37,609 bases of DNA from a bacterium (GTDB lineage Bacteria > Zixibacteria > MSB-5A5 > WJJR01): NCBI GenBank assembly GCA_021813505.1, contig JAKAKI010000002.1, forward strand, positions 1 through 37,609, read 5' to 3'. This document shows positions 1-8,427 of this stretch, piece by piece; within the stretch, counting starts at the first letter, position 1, and the number at the start of each line of letters is the position of its first letter. Both the position numbers and the translations under genes were made by a program. A model generated the notes under the pieces. The model ran no database searches. It saw nothing but the letters and a program-made list of their open reading frames with translations, and had not been told where the DNA came from.

Positions 1-143
1 TGCTCGGTTTCCGGCTCATGTTTTGCCGTCTGATCGAGCACGATGATCTCGTAATCGGGAGTATCCTGCTTCAGCGCGCACTGGAGCGTCTGCACCAGAA
101 GCCGCTCCCGGCCGTAGGTCGGGATGATAAGGCTGACTTTCAT
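1..143 (-). CDS. Glycosyltransferase family 2, N-terminal fragment (runs off the left edge)
   Basis: The minus strand from the ATG at 143 reads MKVSLIIPTYGRERLLVQTL, then a stretch ending in YEIIVLDQTAKHEPETE, and stays open to the window edge (47 codons seen). The hydrophobic beta-strand followed by PTYGRERLL, then EIIVLDQ, is the start of a GT-A fold family-2 glycosyltransferase, where this segment binds the nucleotide sugar. The usual DDxS-like motif is replaced here by DQT, as in some subfamilies. Catalytic DxD and acceptor regions lie outside the window, so the substrate cannot be named. It starts 48 bp after the nuclease gene stop on the same strand. No good Shine-Dalgarno is visible. 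Confidence 0.72.
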   Translation of the reverse strand, partial: MKVSLIIPTYGRERLLVQTLQCALKQDTPDYEIIVLDQTAKHEPETE

Positions 144-191
144 GGGGGCAACAGTACAAAGGTCGAAGGTTGGAGGCAATTGACTGCAGGT

Positions 192-1940
192 CTACGCAGT
201 CGAGGCGGGTTTGGCTCGTGCAGCCACATCGGCGATGGTCAGGAGTTTTTCCCTCACCTCAAGATCAATTTGAGAGCTGGGGACGAAAGCCGCCAGCTCA
301 TAGAAGTTCTTCTTCGTCATCACGTTCGGGAAGCCAAGCTTCTCATAGTATTTCTCGAATACCGGTCTCAGGAAATCATCGCTCACTTTCGTCTCCCTGT
401 CCCATGGAGACCCTTTGCCAAGCGTAGAGAGGGCATTCTGGACCTCGGATATCGCAGCTTTCATGGCTACCCTCCTTCGCTCAACTTCCGGTTCTGCGAA
501 GATCGGGCCGTGCACAGTGCTTTGACGGGCTGTTTCCACGGCATACGCATCGAGAGCTGCAGGTACGCAGAGATAGTTCTCGATTTCACGAGAGCTCCAG
601 ATCATTCCAGTAACACCAAGATCGGTTGGGAGCTTAAGATCCAGTCTGTCGAAGAGTGCAACACCCAGGAGATGTGGAACAGCCTCGCGCAGACCGAAGA
701 AGTGTTGTCTAGCCCGATTAGGGTCATTCCCGACGTAGTGGACGAACGGCATCGCCAGCGCTTCTTTTGCTTCTGTCAGGGCAAGCCGCTCCGCGAAGGC
801 ACGAAGTATAGCTAAGTCTGTCGAACCCTCCAGGTATAGAACCCAACCAGTTTGTTCCGCCTGGTAGTAGTGTTCGAATCCAATCTCGCGAAGTGCCTTC
901 TGAACTTGACTGCCACGATCATCGATTCGGTGAGGCTTGCCCACGAATGCGACGACCATGTCTTTCCCGGCAGCTTCGTTGAGGAGAACTTCTGAGTGGC
1001 TGGCGGCGATAATCTGATTGCCATTTCGGTCAGCGACGTCGGTTAGGAGTTGGTAAATCTGCCGCTGACGTAGAATTTCAAGATGGGCATCGGGCTCGTC
1101 GAGCAGCAACACGGCACCTGGATTTGCATACATGTAGGCCAATAGAAGGAGCGTTTGCTGTAGGCCCCGCCCCGCCGATGATATGTCCAGCCGCACGGTT
1201 CGCTCTTTGTACCCCATTGTTATTTCGCCGCGTTCAGCAATGTAGATTGGCCCCTCCAACTCTACGCCGAAGAGTGCTGCGATCTCACCCGAGAGCTGCT
1301 CCCAGTGTGTTGGCTCTGACTGATAAACAGCGAGACAGAGATTGCGAAGTACTTCCGCTGTACGCCCTTCGCCCACTCTCACGTTGACAGCGCCACGTTC
1401 AAGGCGTGTCTCATTCGCAGACAATCCAGACATTGGAGGTAAGAACGCAACTTGGATTCCTGTCGCCTCGTCAGGAACAGGCATTCTCTCTGGAGGATCA
1501 CCTTCTGAGACGCGGAGAGGCCTACAAAACAATGACTCATCATTGGCGTAATCGAACTCAAGCCCGCAGACCCATGCCCGCTCCGTCGAGATACCTTCGA
1601 CTATTACGTCGATACGAACATTAGTCGTCGCGACCGCCTTGTTGCCAGATCGCGTGACCTCTCTCACGTGCAGGTTTCGCCAGAGCAGGTTAGCCTCAGG
1701 CACCGGTACAGCTATGAGATCTCTTCTGTTGATAGCTGCGCCGGGCCGCTTGCCTGTCGGCTTCTTAGTTCCGCGCTTCTTCTCACTCCATCTCTTAACA
1801 CCGATTTCCCAAAGTGAAAGTGCCTGCAGGGCGGATGTCTTCCCGGAGTTATTTGGACCCACGAAAAGGACGGGGTGGCCCAGCTCAATTTCGCTTTCTT
1901 CAAGCTTCTTGAAATTTCGAATTGTGAGTTTGGTCAGCAT
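192..1940 (-). CDS. OLD-family ATP-dependent endonuclease (AAA ATPase + TOPRIM)
   Basis: The 582-residue protein starts MLTKLTIRNFKKLEESEIEL, the standard opening of RecF/OLD-type ABC ATPases. Walker A is GPNNSGKT at residues 28-35. An SAGRGLQQ signature-like segment and LLLDEPDAHL (Walker B plus D-loop) follow near the middle. The second half carries a TOPRIM-like nuclease domain: VLYLEGSTDLAIL with the metal-binding Glu, an FDRLD acidic pair, and SSREIENYL, a typical OLD hallmark. The ATG at 1940 is chosen over upstream in-frame starts because GAGGTG sits just upstream and the fold begins there. OLD proteins act in phage defence or DNA repair. No UvrD-like GajB partner or reverse transcriptase is adjacent, so a two-gene Gabija call is not supported; it looks like a stand-alone OLD. 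Codon and base composition look less GC-rich than the neighbours by eye, consistent with transfer. Confidence 0.85.
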   Translation of the reverse strand: MLTKLTIRNFKKLEESEIELGHPVLFVGPNNSGKTSALQALSLWEIGVKRWSEKKRGTKKPTGKRPGAAINRRDLIAVPVPEANLLWRNLHVREVTRSGNKAVATTNVRIDVIVEGISTERAWVCGLEFDYANDESLFCRPLRVSEGDPPERMPVPDEATGIQVAFLPPMSGLSANETRLERGAVNVRVGEGRTAEVLRNLCLAVYQSEPTHWEQLSGEIAALFGVELEGPIYIAERGEITMGYKERTVRLDISSAGRGLQQTLLLLAYMYANPGAVLLLDEPDAHLEILRQRQIYQLLTDVADRNGNQIIAASHSEVLLNEAAGKDMVVAFVGKPHRIDDRGSQVQKALREIGFEHYYQAEQTGWVLYLEGSTDLAILRAFAERLALTEAKEALAMPFVHYVGNDPNRARQHFFGLREAVPHLLGVALFDRLDLKLPTDLGVTGMIWSSREIENYLCVPAALDAYAVETARQSTVHGPIFAEPEVERRRVAMKAAISEVQNALSTLGKGSPWDRETKVSDDFLRPVFEKYYEKLGFPNVMTKKNFYELAAFVPSSQIDLEVREKLLTIADVAARAKPASTA

Positions 1941-2015
1941 GCTAACGCACCTCGCGCCGTCCTCGGTTGCAGGCTTAGGATATGGCCTCAATCCGGCCTA
2001 ACAAGGTAATCCTTT

Positions 2016-3641
<1,626 letters not shown>

Positions 3642-4259
3642 GGCGGGAGACCTCACGTGGGATCGGGTTCGTTTAGCGACTAGCGTCGCAAAATACGATC
3701 TGGGAGAAGAAGTGCAAAGACGCGGGAGGGCTTCCCCGAACAGAATACGGAGGATTCTGACAGGGGGGACGGAGTGGACCTAGTGGACCCAGTGGACTGA
3801 GTGGACGAAGTGGGCTGGTGCGAAGGAGGCGCTAAACTGTTTGGAAATAATGGATTGTAGGGGTGTGTCCGGAGTTGTCCTGGCAGGGGTCTGAGCATCA
3901 TCAGGCCGGAGGCGAGCAGTGCCAGGCGGTTGTAATCGGCGATGGGACCGACGTATGTAGACGAGCGACTACCGCCGGCCTCCCCGTCCGCCCGGCGCCA
4001 ATGGCCACCATCCAGAATTTCCAGGCACAGTTCATGGAATACCTCCACGATTCCTTACCGGGATGGCCGGGCATTGGCTCCCGGCTTCGATGGAATTGGG
4101 AGCTTCCCAGTCCAGATTCTCCGACTTTTCCACATTTTGTGCGGGGGGCATCCGGCCCCCCTGATTTTCCTTGCATCAGCGACGGCAGCCGATATCTATT
4201 CCGCCAACCATCGCGCCATTTGCGCGTAAAATTGATCATTATGTCAGCTGGGCGCATAG
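3642..4259. other. Intergenic region with a short tandem repeat
   Basis: This 618-bp stretch separates the diverging P5C dehydrogenase and first SET gene. It contains five 9-bp tandem units at 3771-3815 and no recognisable protein. Several short open frames exist on both strands, but none resembles a known family. One, 3901-4035 on the minus strand (44 codons), has a perfect GGAGGT five bases before its ATG. A weak promoter-like pair TTGCAT - 16 bp - TATCTA lies around 4172-4199 and could serve the SET gene. Confidence 0.6.
3771..3815. repeat. Five-unit 9-bp tandem repeat, NNAGTGGAC
   Basis: The units are GGAGTGGAC, CTAGTGGAC, CCAGTGGAC, TGAGTGGAC and GAAGTGGGC. The first two bases vary while AGTGGAC is constant in four units and has one change in the last. 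The pattern is strictly periodic and lies in non-coding DNA, about 130 bp upstream of the P5C dehydrogenase start. Confidence 0.85.
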
Positions 4260-4883
4260 ATGGACGGTGAGATCGATTCACTTCTGCAAGTGACCTGCGG
4301 GGATGTGCCCCGAAGATTGCGCAACTCCAAGTACGCTGTCCGCCAGAATCGGTTCGGCCGGGGCATCTTCGCGACCAGTCCGATTGCGGCCGGGGAGACG
4401 GTGCTCCGTTTTCGCGGGCCGATCATCGATTTCGAGCGTTCCCGCAATCCGCGGTTCGAGTGTTTCTGTGTTCAAGTCGGCCCGAACAGCTACACGCTGA
4501 CCTGGGCGCCCGAGCGGTTCATCAATCACAACTGTAATCCCAATCTGGGATTCCAGGAGTCGCGCACGCTGCGGGCATTGCGACGGATCGAAGCGGGCGA
4601 GGAACTCACGTTCGACTACTCGACGTCGATGGCGGAAAATTCGTGGACCATGGAGTGTGGCTGCGAGTCGGCGAACTGCCGCCACGTGATCGGGGATTTC
4701 ATCGATCTGCCCCTCGAACTGAAGAACCGCTACCGCCTACTGGGCATTATTCCCGCATGGCTTTCTGAAGACTTTGAGAGACAACAAATTGAACTGCGGG
4801 CGAGGCGGCTGGTGCCGTTTCCCCCTCCCGGCAATGGGAATGGAAACGGGAACGGGAATGGTAACGGGAATGGTCATCATTAA
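4260..4883 (+). CDS. SET-domain protein with C-terminal Gly-Asn repeat tail (copy 1)
   Basis: Likely an S-adenosylmethionine-dependent protein-lysine methyltransferase. The 207-residue protein carries a compact SET domain at about 25-123: RFGRGIFAT (SAM-binding), RFINHNCNPN at 86-95 (the NHxCxPN motif) and GEELTFDYS at 113-121 with the catalytic-site Tyr. A post-SET-like C-G-C-E-S-A-N-C cluster (Cys133, 135, 140) follows, probably binding zinc with a SET-domain Cys. The C-terminus (191-205) is pure Gly-Asn dipeptide repeat ending in His-His, encoded by a GGNAAY hexamer repeat. The ATG at 4260 has only a weak ribosome-binding site; a TTG at codon 20 aligns with the preferred start of copy 2 and is an alternative. 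Copy 2 follows 317 bp downstream. The substrate is unknown. Confidence 0.85.
   Translation: MDGEIDSLLQVTCGDVPRRLRNSKYAVRQNRFGRGIFATSPIAAGETVLRFRGPIIDFERSRNPRFECFCVQVGPNSYTLTWAPERFINHNCNPNLGFQESRTLRALRRIEAGEELTFDYSTSMAENSWTMECGCESANCRHVIGDFIDLPLELKNRYRLLGIIPAWLSEDFERQQIELRARRLVPFPPPGNGNGNGNGNGNGNGHH
4830..4877 (+). repeat. Hexanucleotide GGNAAY coding repeat (Gly-Asn)n, copy 1
   Basis: Repeats of GGN AAY (GGCAAT, GGGAAT, GGAAAC, GGGAAC and so on) encode the Gly-Asn tail of the first SET protein. Synonymous variation between units suggests selection on the peptide rather than fresh slippage. Confidence 0.85.
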
Positions 4884-5200
4884 TATTCCCCTCTGCACGG
4901 CCCGCCAAAAAAACCGCTCGACAAATCTGACAAATAGCGTATATTTTTGACCAAATGGTTCGCCTGGTTATGACTCACATCTGCTCTTACAACGTTCATT
5001 GCCGCCTCGTGCACAGCCTCGACTGGGGTAACAAGTGCATTTGTACCGGGCGGGATGGGCGCGGCGTTCTGGCCTGACGGTCCAGACGCTACCACCTTTT
5101 TCCCGCAATGACTGCTGAACAGACGCTCCGGCGTCTTGTCTTTTCACATACACTCTTGGCAAACCTGTTTGGCCCCTCACTTCCGGGGCAGGAGAGAAAC
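4884..5200. other. Intergenic spacer between the two SET genes
   Basis: 317 bp (224 bp if the upstream ATG at 5108 is used). It includes an AT-rich segment near 4920-4960 unlike the flanking coding DNA. TTGACC followed 16 bp later by TATGAC (about 4948-4975) is a possible promoter for the second SET gene and cysK. No convincing gene or terminator was seen. Confidence 0.45.
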
Positions 5201-5878
5201 TTGATCGAGAATCCATTCATCGTGCGGCCACATCGATTCGGACGGGGTCTCTATGCCACCCGGCGGATCAAGGCGGGTGGTCTGGTGCTGCGGTTCCGCG
5301 GTCCGCTCATCGATTTTGAACGCTCACGCAATCCGCGGTTCGAGTGTTACTGCGTGCAAGTGGGGCCGAACAGCTACACGCTGACCTGGGCGCCAGAGCG
5401 GTTCATCAATCACAGTTGCGAGCCTAATCTCGGATTTCTGGATGACCGCGAACTGCGCGCGTTGCGCGCCATTCGCCAAGGGGAAGAGCTCACGTTCGAC
5501 TATTCCACATCGATGGCCGAGAATGCGTGGACAATGGAATGCCGCTGCGGCTCTCCCCGCTGCCGTCATCTGATTGGCGACTTTGTGGATTTGTCGGCGG
5601 ACCTCAGGACACACTACCGCGAATTGGGTATTGTTCCCGAGTGGCTTTCGCCGGATTTTGAACGTCAACAACTGGCGGCAAGATCCGGAGGGCGGATCCC
5701 CAACTGGTATCCCGGCAACGGGAACGGCAGGGGAAACGGGAATGGCAATGGAAATGGTAACGGCAATGGCAACGGACACGGGAAGACGGTCAGTGGTGGT
5801 GTCTCGTCGGATAATCCTCGTGTGCGATATATCGTAACTCTCAGACGCATGTCGAAGAAGTCAGGAGCATCCTCATGA
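5201..5878 (+). CDS. SET-domain protein with Gly-Asn repeat tail (copy 2)
   Basis: A paralogue of the preceding SET protein, nearly identical through the core: [28 protein letters not shown] and a C-R-C-x4-C post-SET cluster. It is a predicted SAM-dependent protein-lysine methyltransferase. The Gly-Asn tail is longer, with one Arg interruption, followed by about 30 further residues that overlap the cysK start. The TTG at 5201 is preferred: GGCAGGAG lies six bases upstream and similarity to copy 1 begins there. An in-frame ATG at 5108 would add 31 residues with no counterpart in copy 1 and no ribosome-binding site. The stop overlaps the cysK ATG by four bases (ATGA), so the two are probably translationally coupled. 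The target protein is unknown. Confidence 0.83.
   Translation: MIENPFIVRPHRFGRGLYATRRIKAGGLVLRFRGPLIDFERSRNPRFECYCVQVGPNSYTLTWAPERFINHSCEPNLGFLDDRELRALRAIRQGEELTFDYSTSMAENAWTMECRCGSPRCRHLIGDFVDLSADLRTHYRELGIVPEWLSPDFERQQLAARSGGRIPNWYPGNGNGRGNGNGNGNGNGNGNGHGKTVSGGVSSDNPRVRYIVTLRRMSKKSGASS
5714..5779 (+). repeat. Hexanucleotide GGNAAY coding repeat (Gly-Asn)n, copy 2
   Basis: About eleven GGN AAY-type units, one with Arg instead of Asn, encode the low-complexity tail of the second SET protein. The unit number differs from copy 1, as expected for a length-variable repeat. Confidence 0.85.
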
Positions 5879-6804
5879 CCGCAATAGCACAGAGTATCAC
5901 GGAGACTGTCGGGAAGACCCCGCTCGTCCGGTTGAGCAAAATCGGCGCGGGGCTGAAAGGCGACCTGGTCGCCAAGCTGGAATCGTTCAACCCCGCTTCC
6001 AGCGTCAAGGACCGCATTGGGCTGGCGATGATCGATGCCGCGTTGGCGTCAGGCAAAGTCAAGAAAGACACAGTTCTGATCGAGCCGACCAGCGGCAATA
6101 CGGGGATCGCGCTGGCATTTGTGGCGGCGGCGCGAGGACTGAAGCTGATCCTCACCATGCCGGAGACAATGAGCATCGAGCGGCGCAAGCTGCTCGCGGT
6201 GTTCGGAGCCGAGTTGGTGCTGACACCCGGTACCGAGGGCATGCCGGGGGCGATCCGCAAAGCCGAGGAGCTGGCCAAGGCCAATCCCCATTACCTGATG
6301 CTGCAGCAATTCGAGAACGCCGCCAATCCGGAGATTCACCGCAAGACCACTGCCGAGGAGATCTGGAACGATACGGACGGCAAAGTGGATATCCTGGTGT
6401 CAGGGGTCGGCACCGGGGGAACGATTACCGGTGTGGCGGAAATCATCAAGAAGCGCAAACCGTCGTTTCGCGCAATTGCGGTCGAACCGACCGATTCCCC
6501 AGTGCTCTCCGGCGGGAAGCCCGGACCGCACAAGATTCAGGGCATCGGTGCAGGATTCGTCCCCAAAGTGCTGCGCACCGAACTGATCGACGAGATCATT
6601 CAGGTGAAGACGCCGGATGCCGGCGTGATGGCGCGAAGGCTGGCGAAGGAGGAAGGGATCCTCTCTGGTATCTCCTGCGGGGCAGCGGCGCATGCGGCGG
6701 TCGAAGTCGCCTCGCGGTCGGAGAACGCCGGGAAGCTGATCGTAGTGATCCTGCCGGATACCGGCGAGCGGTATCTGAGCACGTGGCTGTTCGAGGAGGC
6801 GTAG
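5875..6804 (+). CDS. cysK: Cysteine synthase A (O-acetylserine sulfhydrylase)
   Basis: A PLP enzyme converting O-acetyl-L-serine and sulfide to L-cysteine in the cytosol. At 309 residues it is the normal family length. Visible motifs are VGKTPLVRL at the N-terminus, [11 protein letters not shown] with the Schiff-base Lys, [12 protein letters not shown] (substrate-binding loop), the PLP-phosphate loop [11 protein letters not shown], and [13 protein letters not shown] with the Ser near the pyridine nitrogen. The ATG overlaps the upstream SET stop (ATGA) and has GGAG eight bases before it. Co-transcription with the SET genes is likely, although no functional link is known. The nearby selD makes this a small sulfur/selenium neighbourhood, which may be coincidence. 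Confidence 0.96.
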   Translation: MTAIAQSITETVGKTPLVRLSKIGAGLKGDLVAKLESFNPASSVKDRIGLAMIDAALASGKVKKDTVLIEPTSGNTGIALAFVAAARGLKLILTMPETMSIERRKLLAVFGAELVLTPGTEGMPGAIRKAEELAKANPHYLMLQQFENAANPEIHRKTTAEEIWNDTDGKVDILVSGVGTGGTITGVAEIIKKRKPSFRAIAVEPTDSPVLSGGKPGPHKIQGIGAGFVPKVLRTELIDEIIQVKTPDAGVMARRLAKEEGILSGISCGAAAHAAVEVASRSENAGKLIVVILPDTGERYLSTWLFEEA

Positions 6805-6857
6805 GCGGCATGCGCCAGCCTGGTGCATGATCCCGGAATCCTGAAGTGCAGCGCGAG

Positions 6858-6878
6858 GGGGCGTATGCAATACGCCCC
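6858..6878. repeat. Palindromic intergenic repeat
   Basis: Perfect inverted repeat with stem GGGGCGTAT / ATACGCCCC and loop GCA, about 50 bp after the cysK stop. Its position could allow a role in ending the cysK transcript, but no T-tract follows, so a dispersed REP-like element is more likely. Confidence 0.7.
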
Positions 6879-7009
6879 TACACGTCCATCTCGCTTCTCG
6901 ACCATGGTGTGGGCGCTGTCCAGCGGCGTGGTTCATGATCAGAGGTGTGGGTTGATTAACGATCGCTGTCGTGAATTCGAGTCGCCGCGGGAACGTTTCC
7001 GCGAGTACC

Positions 7010-7026
7010 GGTGGGCGGAGCCCACC
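7010..7026. repeat. Palindromic intergenic repeat
   Basis: Perfect inverted repeat with stem GGTGGGC / GCCCACC and loop GGA, followed about 30 bp later by a related imperfect hairpin. This is a typical compact REP-type pair in non-coding DNA. Confidence 0.65.
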
Positions 7027-7263
7027 CGATTTCCCTGAGAGTCAGGCAAGTAGGGCGGGCTTTGCCCACCTTTCTCTTTCGCAGGTCGCGGGTTCGCAGG
7101 ATTTTCAACACACCCCAAAGATCTGCGCCCTGTTGGAGATTGCGTCTCGGCCTCGAAAATCTGCTTCGGATCGCTGGGGTGAGCGGTGTATGTTGTGGCA
7201 GTCAGACTGGTGGAATGCGAGCGCGCGCAAACGCCGCACCATGTCTGAAATGTGAGTGACACG

Positions 7264-8325
7264 ATGTCAGATTGCGACCAGCCCCAATCTCAGGGACTGA
7301 CCCGTTTTGCCACTGCCGGCGGGTGAGCGGCAAAGATGGGTCCGGTGGACCTTTATGAGATTGTTCGGAACTTGAATGTCCCGATGCCGCCCGAGGTGTT
7401 GGTCGGGCTGCAGACATCGGATGACGCCGGGGTCTATAAGATCGGTCCGGATCTGAATCTGGTCCTGACGGCCGATTTCATCGCGCCGACGTGTGACGAT
7501 CCCTACCTGTATGGGCGGATCGCGGCCGCCAATTCGCTGTCGGATGTCTATGCCATGGGGGGGGTGCCGAAGGTGGCGCTCAATCTGTGCTGTTTCCCGG
7601 CACGGGGAGTCGACAAGAGCGCGCTGACCGAAATCTTGCGCGGGGGTCTGGATGCCATCACCGAGTCCGGTGCGGTGCTGATCGGCGGACACACGGTCAA
7701 AGATAACGAACTGAAGTATGGGCTCTCGGTGACCGGAGTCGTGCGGGACGCGGATATCAAGACCAACGCGGGAGCGCGCGCCGGCGATCTTCTAATTCTC
7801 ACCAAGCCGATCGGCACCGGCGTGGTCATGAGCGCGCAGAAAAGCGGCCTGATCACCGAAGGTGAAGCGATGCCGGTCTTGGAACGGATGGCGCAACTTA
7901 GTAAGACGGCGGCGGGGCTGATGAATCAGTTCGGCGCGCATGCGGCGACTGATATCACCGGGTTCGGTCTGGCCGGGCACGCGCTGGAAGTCGCGTCTGC
8001 CAGCAAAGTCGGGGTGCGCTTTCAGGCGGGGAAAGTTCCCCGGTGGCCACTGGCGGTACAGTTGGCCCAGAAGGGCGTGAAGACCGGAGTGAAGCTGGCC
8101 GAGGGGAAGCCGGGGGACGAGAAAGTTGTCTTCGGCGATGCAATGAGCGCAGAGGAACGGATGCTCTATTTCGATCCGCAAACTTCGGGTGGCCTGTTGA
8201 TTTCGATTGCGCCAAAGGATGCCAACCGGCTCTTGCAGGCGCTGGCCGACGCGGGCATCGCCGATGCCGCCATCTGCGGTGAGGTGTTTGCGAGCGAGCG
8301 GGCGCGTGTGGAGGTCGAAGCGTGA
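7264..8325 (+). CDS. selD: Selenide, water dikinase, predicted selenoprotein (Sec at codon 21 = TGA)
   Basis: Makes selenophosphate from selenide and ATP, the selenium donor for selenocysteine and selenouridine synthesis. The body is classic SelD: KMGPVDLYEIV, TSDDAGVY, LTADFIAPTCDDPYLYGRIA, AAANSLSDVYAMGG, IGGHTVKDNELKYGLSVTG, and the ATDITGFGLAGHALE motif near the C-terminal lobe. An apparent ATG at 7336 would lack the essential N-terminal loop. Reading upstream in frame gives MSDCDQPQSQGLTRFATAGG, then TGA at 7324-7326, then AAKMGPVDL. The family motif there is GG[C/U]-A/G-A/G-K, so the TGA sits exactly at the catalytic Cys/Sec position. The true product is therefore about 353 residues with Sec21. 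A weak GAG precedes the ATG at 7264 by seven bases. The call implies that selA, selB and a tRNA-Sec exist elsewhere in the genome. Confidence 0.93.
7327..7356 (+). promoter_or_regulatory. Candidate bacterial SECIS hairpin downstream of the selD UGA
   Basis: Just after the UGA at 7324-7326 the mRNA can fold GGUCC (7339-7343) with GGACC (7347-7351) around a GGU loop that begins 18 nt after the UGA. AAA (7332-7334) pairs with UUU (7352-7354) around a GAUG bulge containing a U. A short apical loop with G residues and a bulged U at this distance is the known bacterial SECIS arrangement recognised by SelB. It was folded by eye only. Confidence 0.6.
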
Positions 8326-8352
8326 GGATACCGCCTTGTTGAATGCGCGTGA

Positions 8353-8427
8353 GTGGAGGGCGAGGCTCCTGCCGAGCCTTGTTTCCGCGCGGAATCAAGG
8401 CTCGGCAGGAGCCTCGCCCTCCCACGC
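8353..8427. repeat. Long palindromic repeat (about 26-bp arms)
   Basis: Arms beginning GGAGGGCGAGGCTCC and CAAGGCTCGGCAGGAGCC are reverse complements over about 26 bp, separated by about 14 bp. A degenerate copy lies at 14589-14664. It sits directly behind selD and overlaps the annotated 5' end of the DUF1015 gene. It is probably a dispersed, non-coding mobile-type repeat that may also work as a transcription barrier. Confidence 0.82.

Larger units (their letters stand above)
6805..7263. other. Intergenic region with several palindromic repeats
   Basis: 459 bp between cysK and selD without a recognisable gene. It holds hairpins at 6858-6878 (stem GGGGCGTAT, loop GCA), about 6987-7002 and 7010-7026 (stem GGTGGGC, loop GGA), and an imperfect one near 7055-7068 built on GGGCTTTGCCC. 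These look like dispersed REP-type elements. A T-loop-like GAATTCGAGTC near 6972 has no supporting tRNA stems. Confidence 0.6.

Noticed and set aside
18-815. Plus-strand reading frame over the OLD nuclease and glycosyltransferase genes
   Set aside because: It is antisense to two recognisable proteins and has no family features.
860-890. GTTCGAATCC, a T-loop-like string
   Set aside because: It lies inside the OLD nuclease reading frame, with no cloverleaf around it.
192-1991. Start of the OLD nuclease at 1991
   Set aside because: The extra 17 residues precede the fold start MLTKLTIRNF, and the ATG at 1940 has its own GAGGTG ribosome-binding site.
6960-7010. tRNA-like T-loop GAATTCGAGTC
   Set aside because: The flanking bases do not pair to form T-stem or acceptor stems, and no anticodon arm was found.
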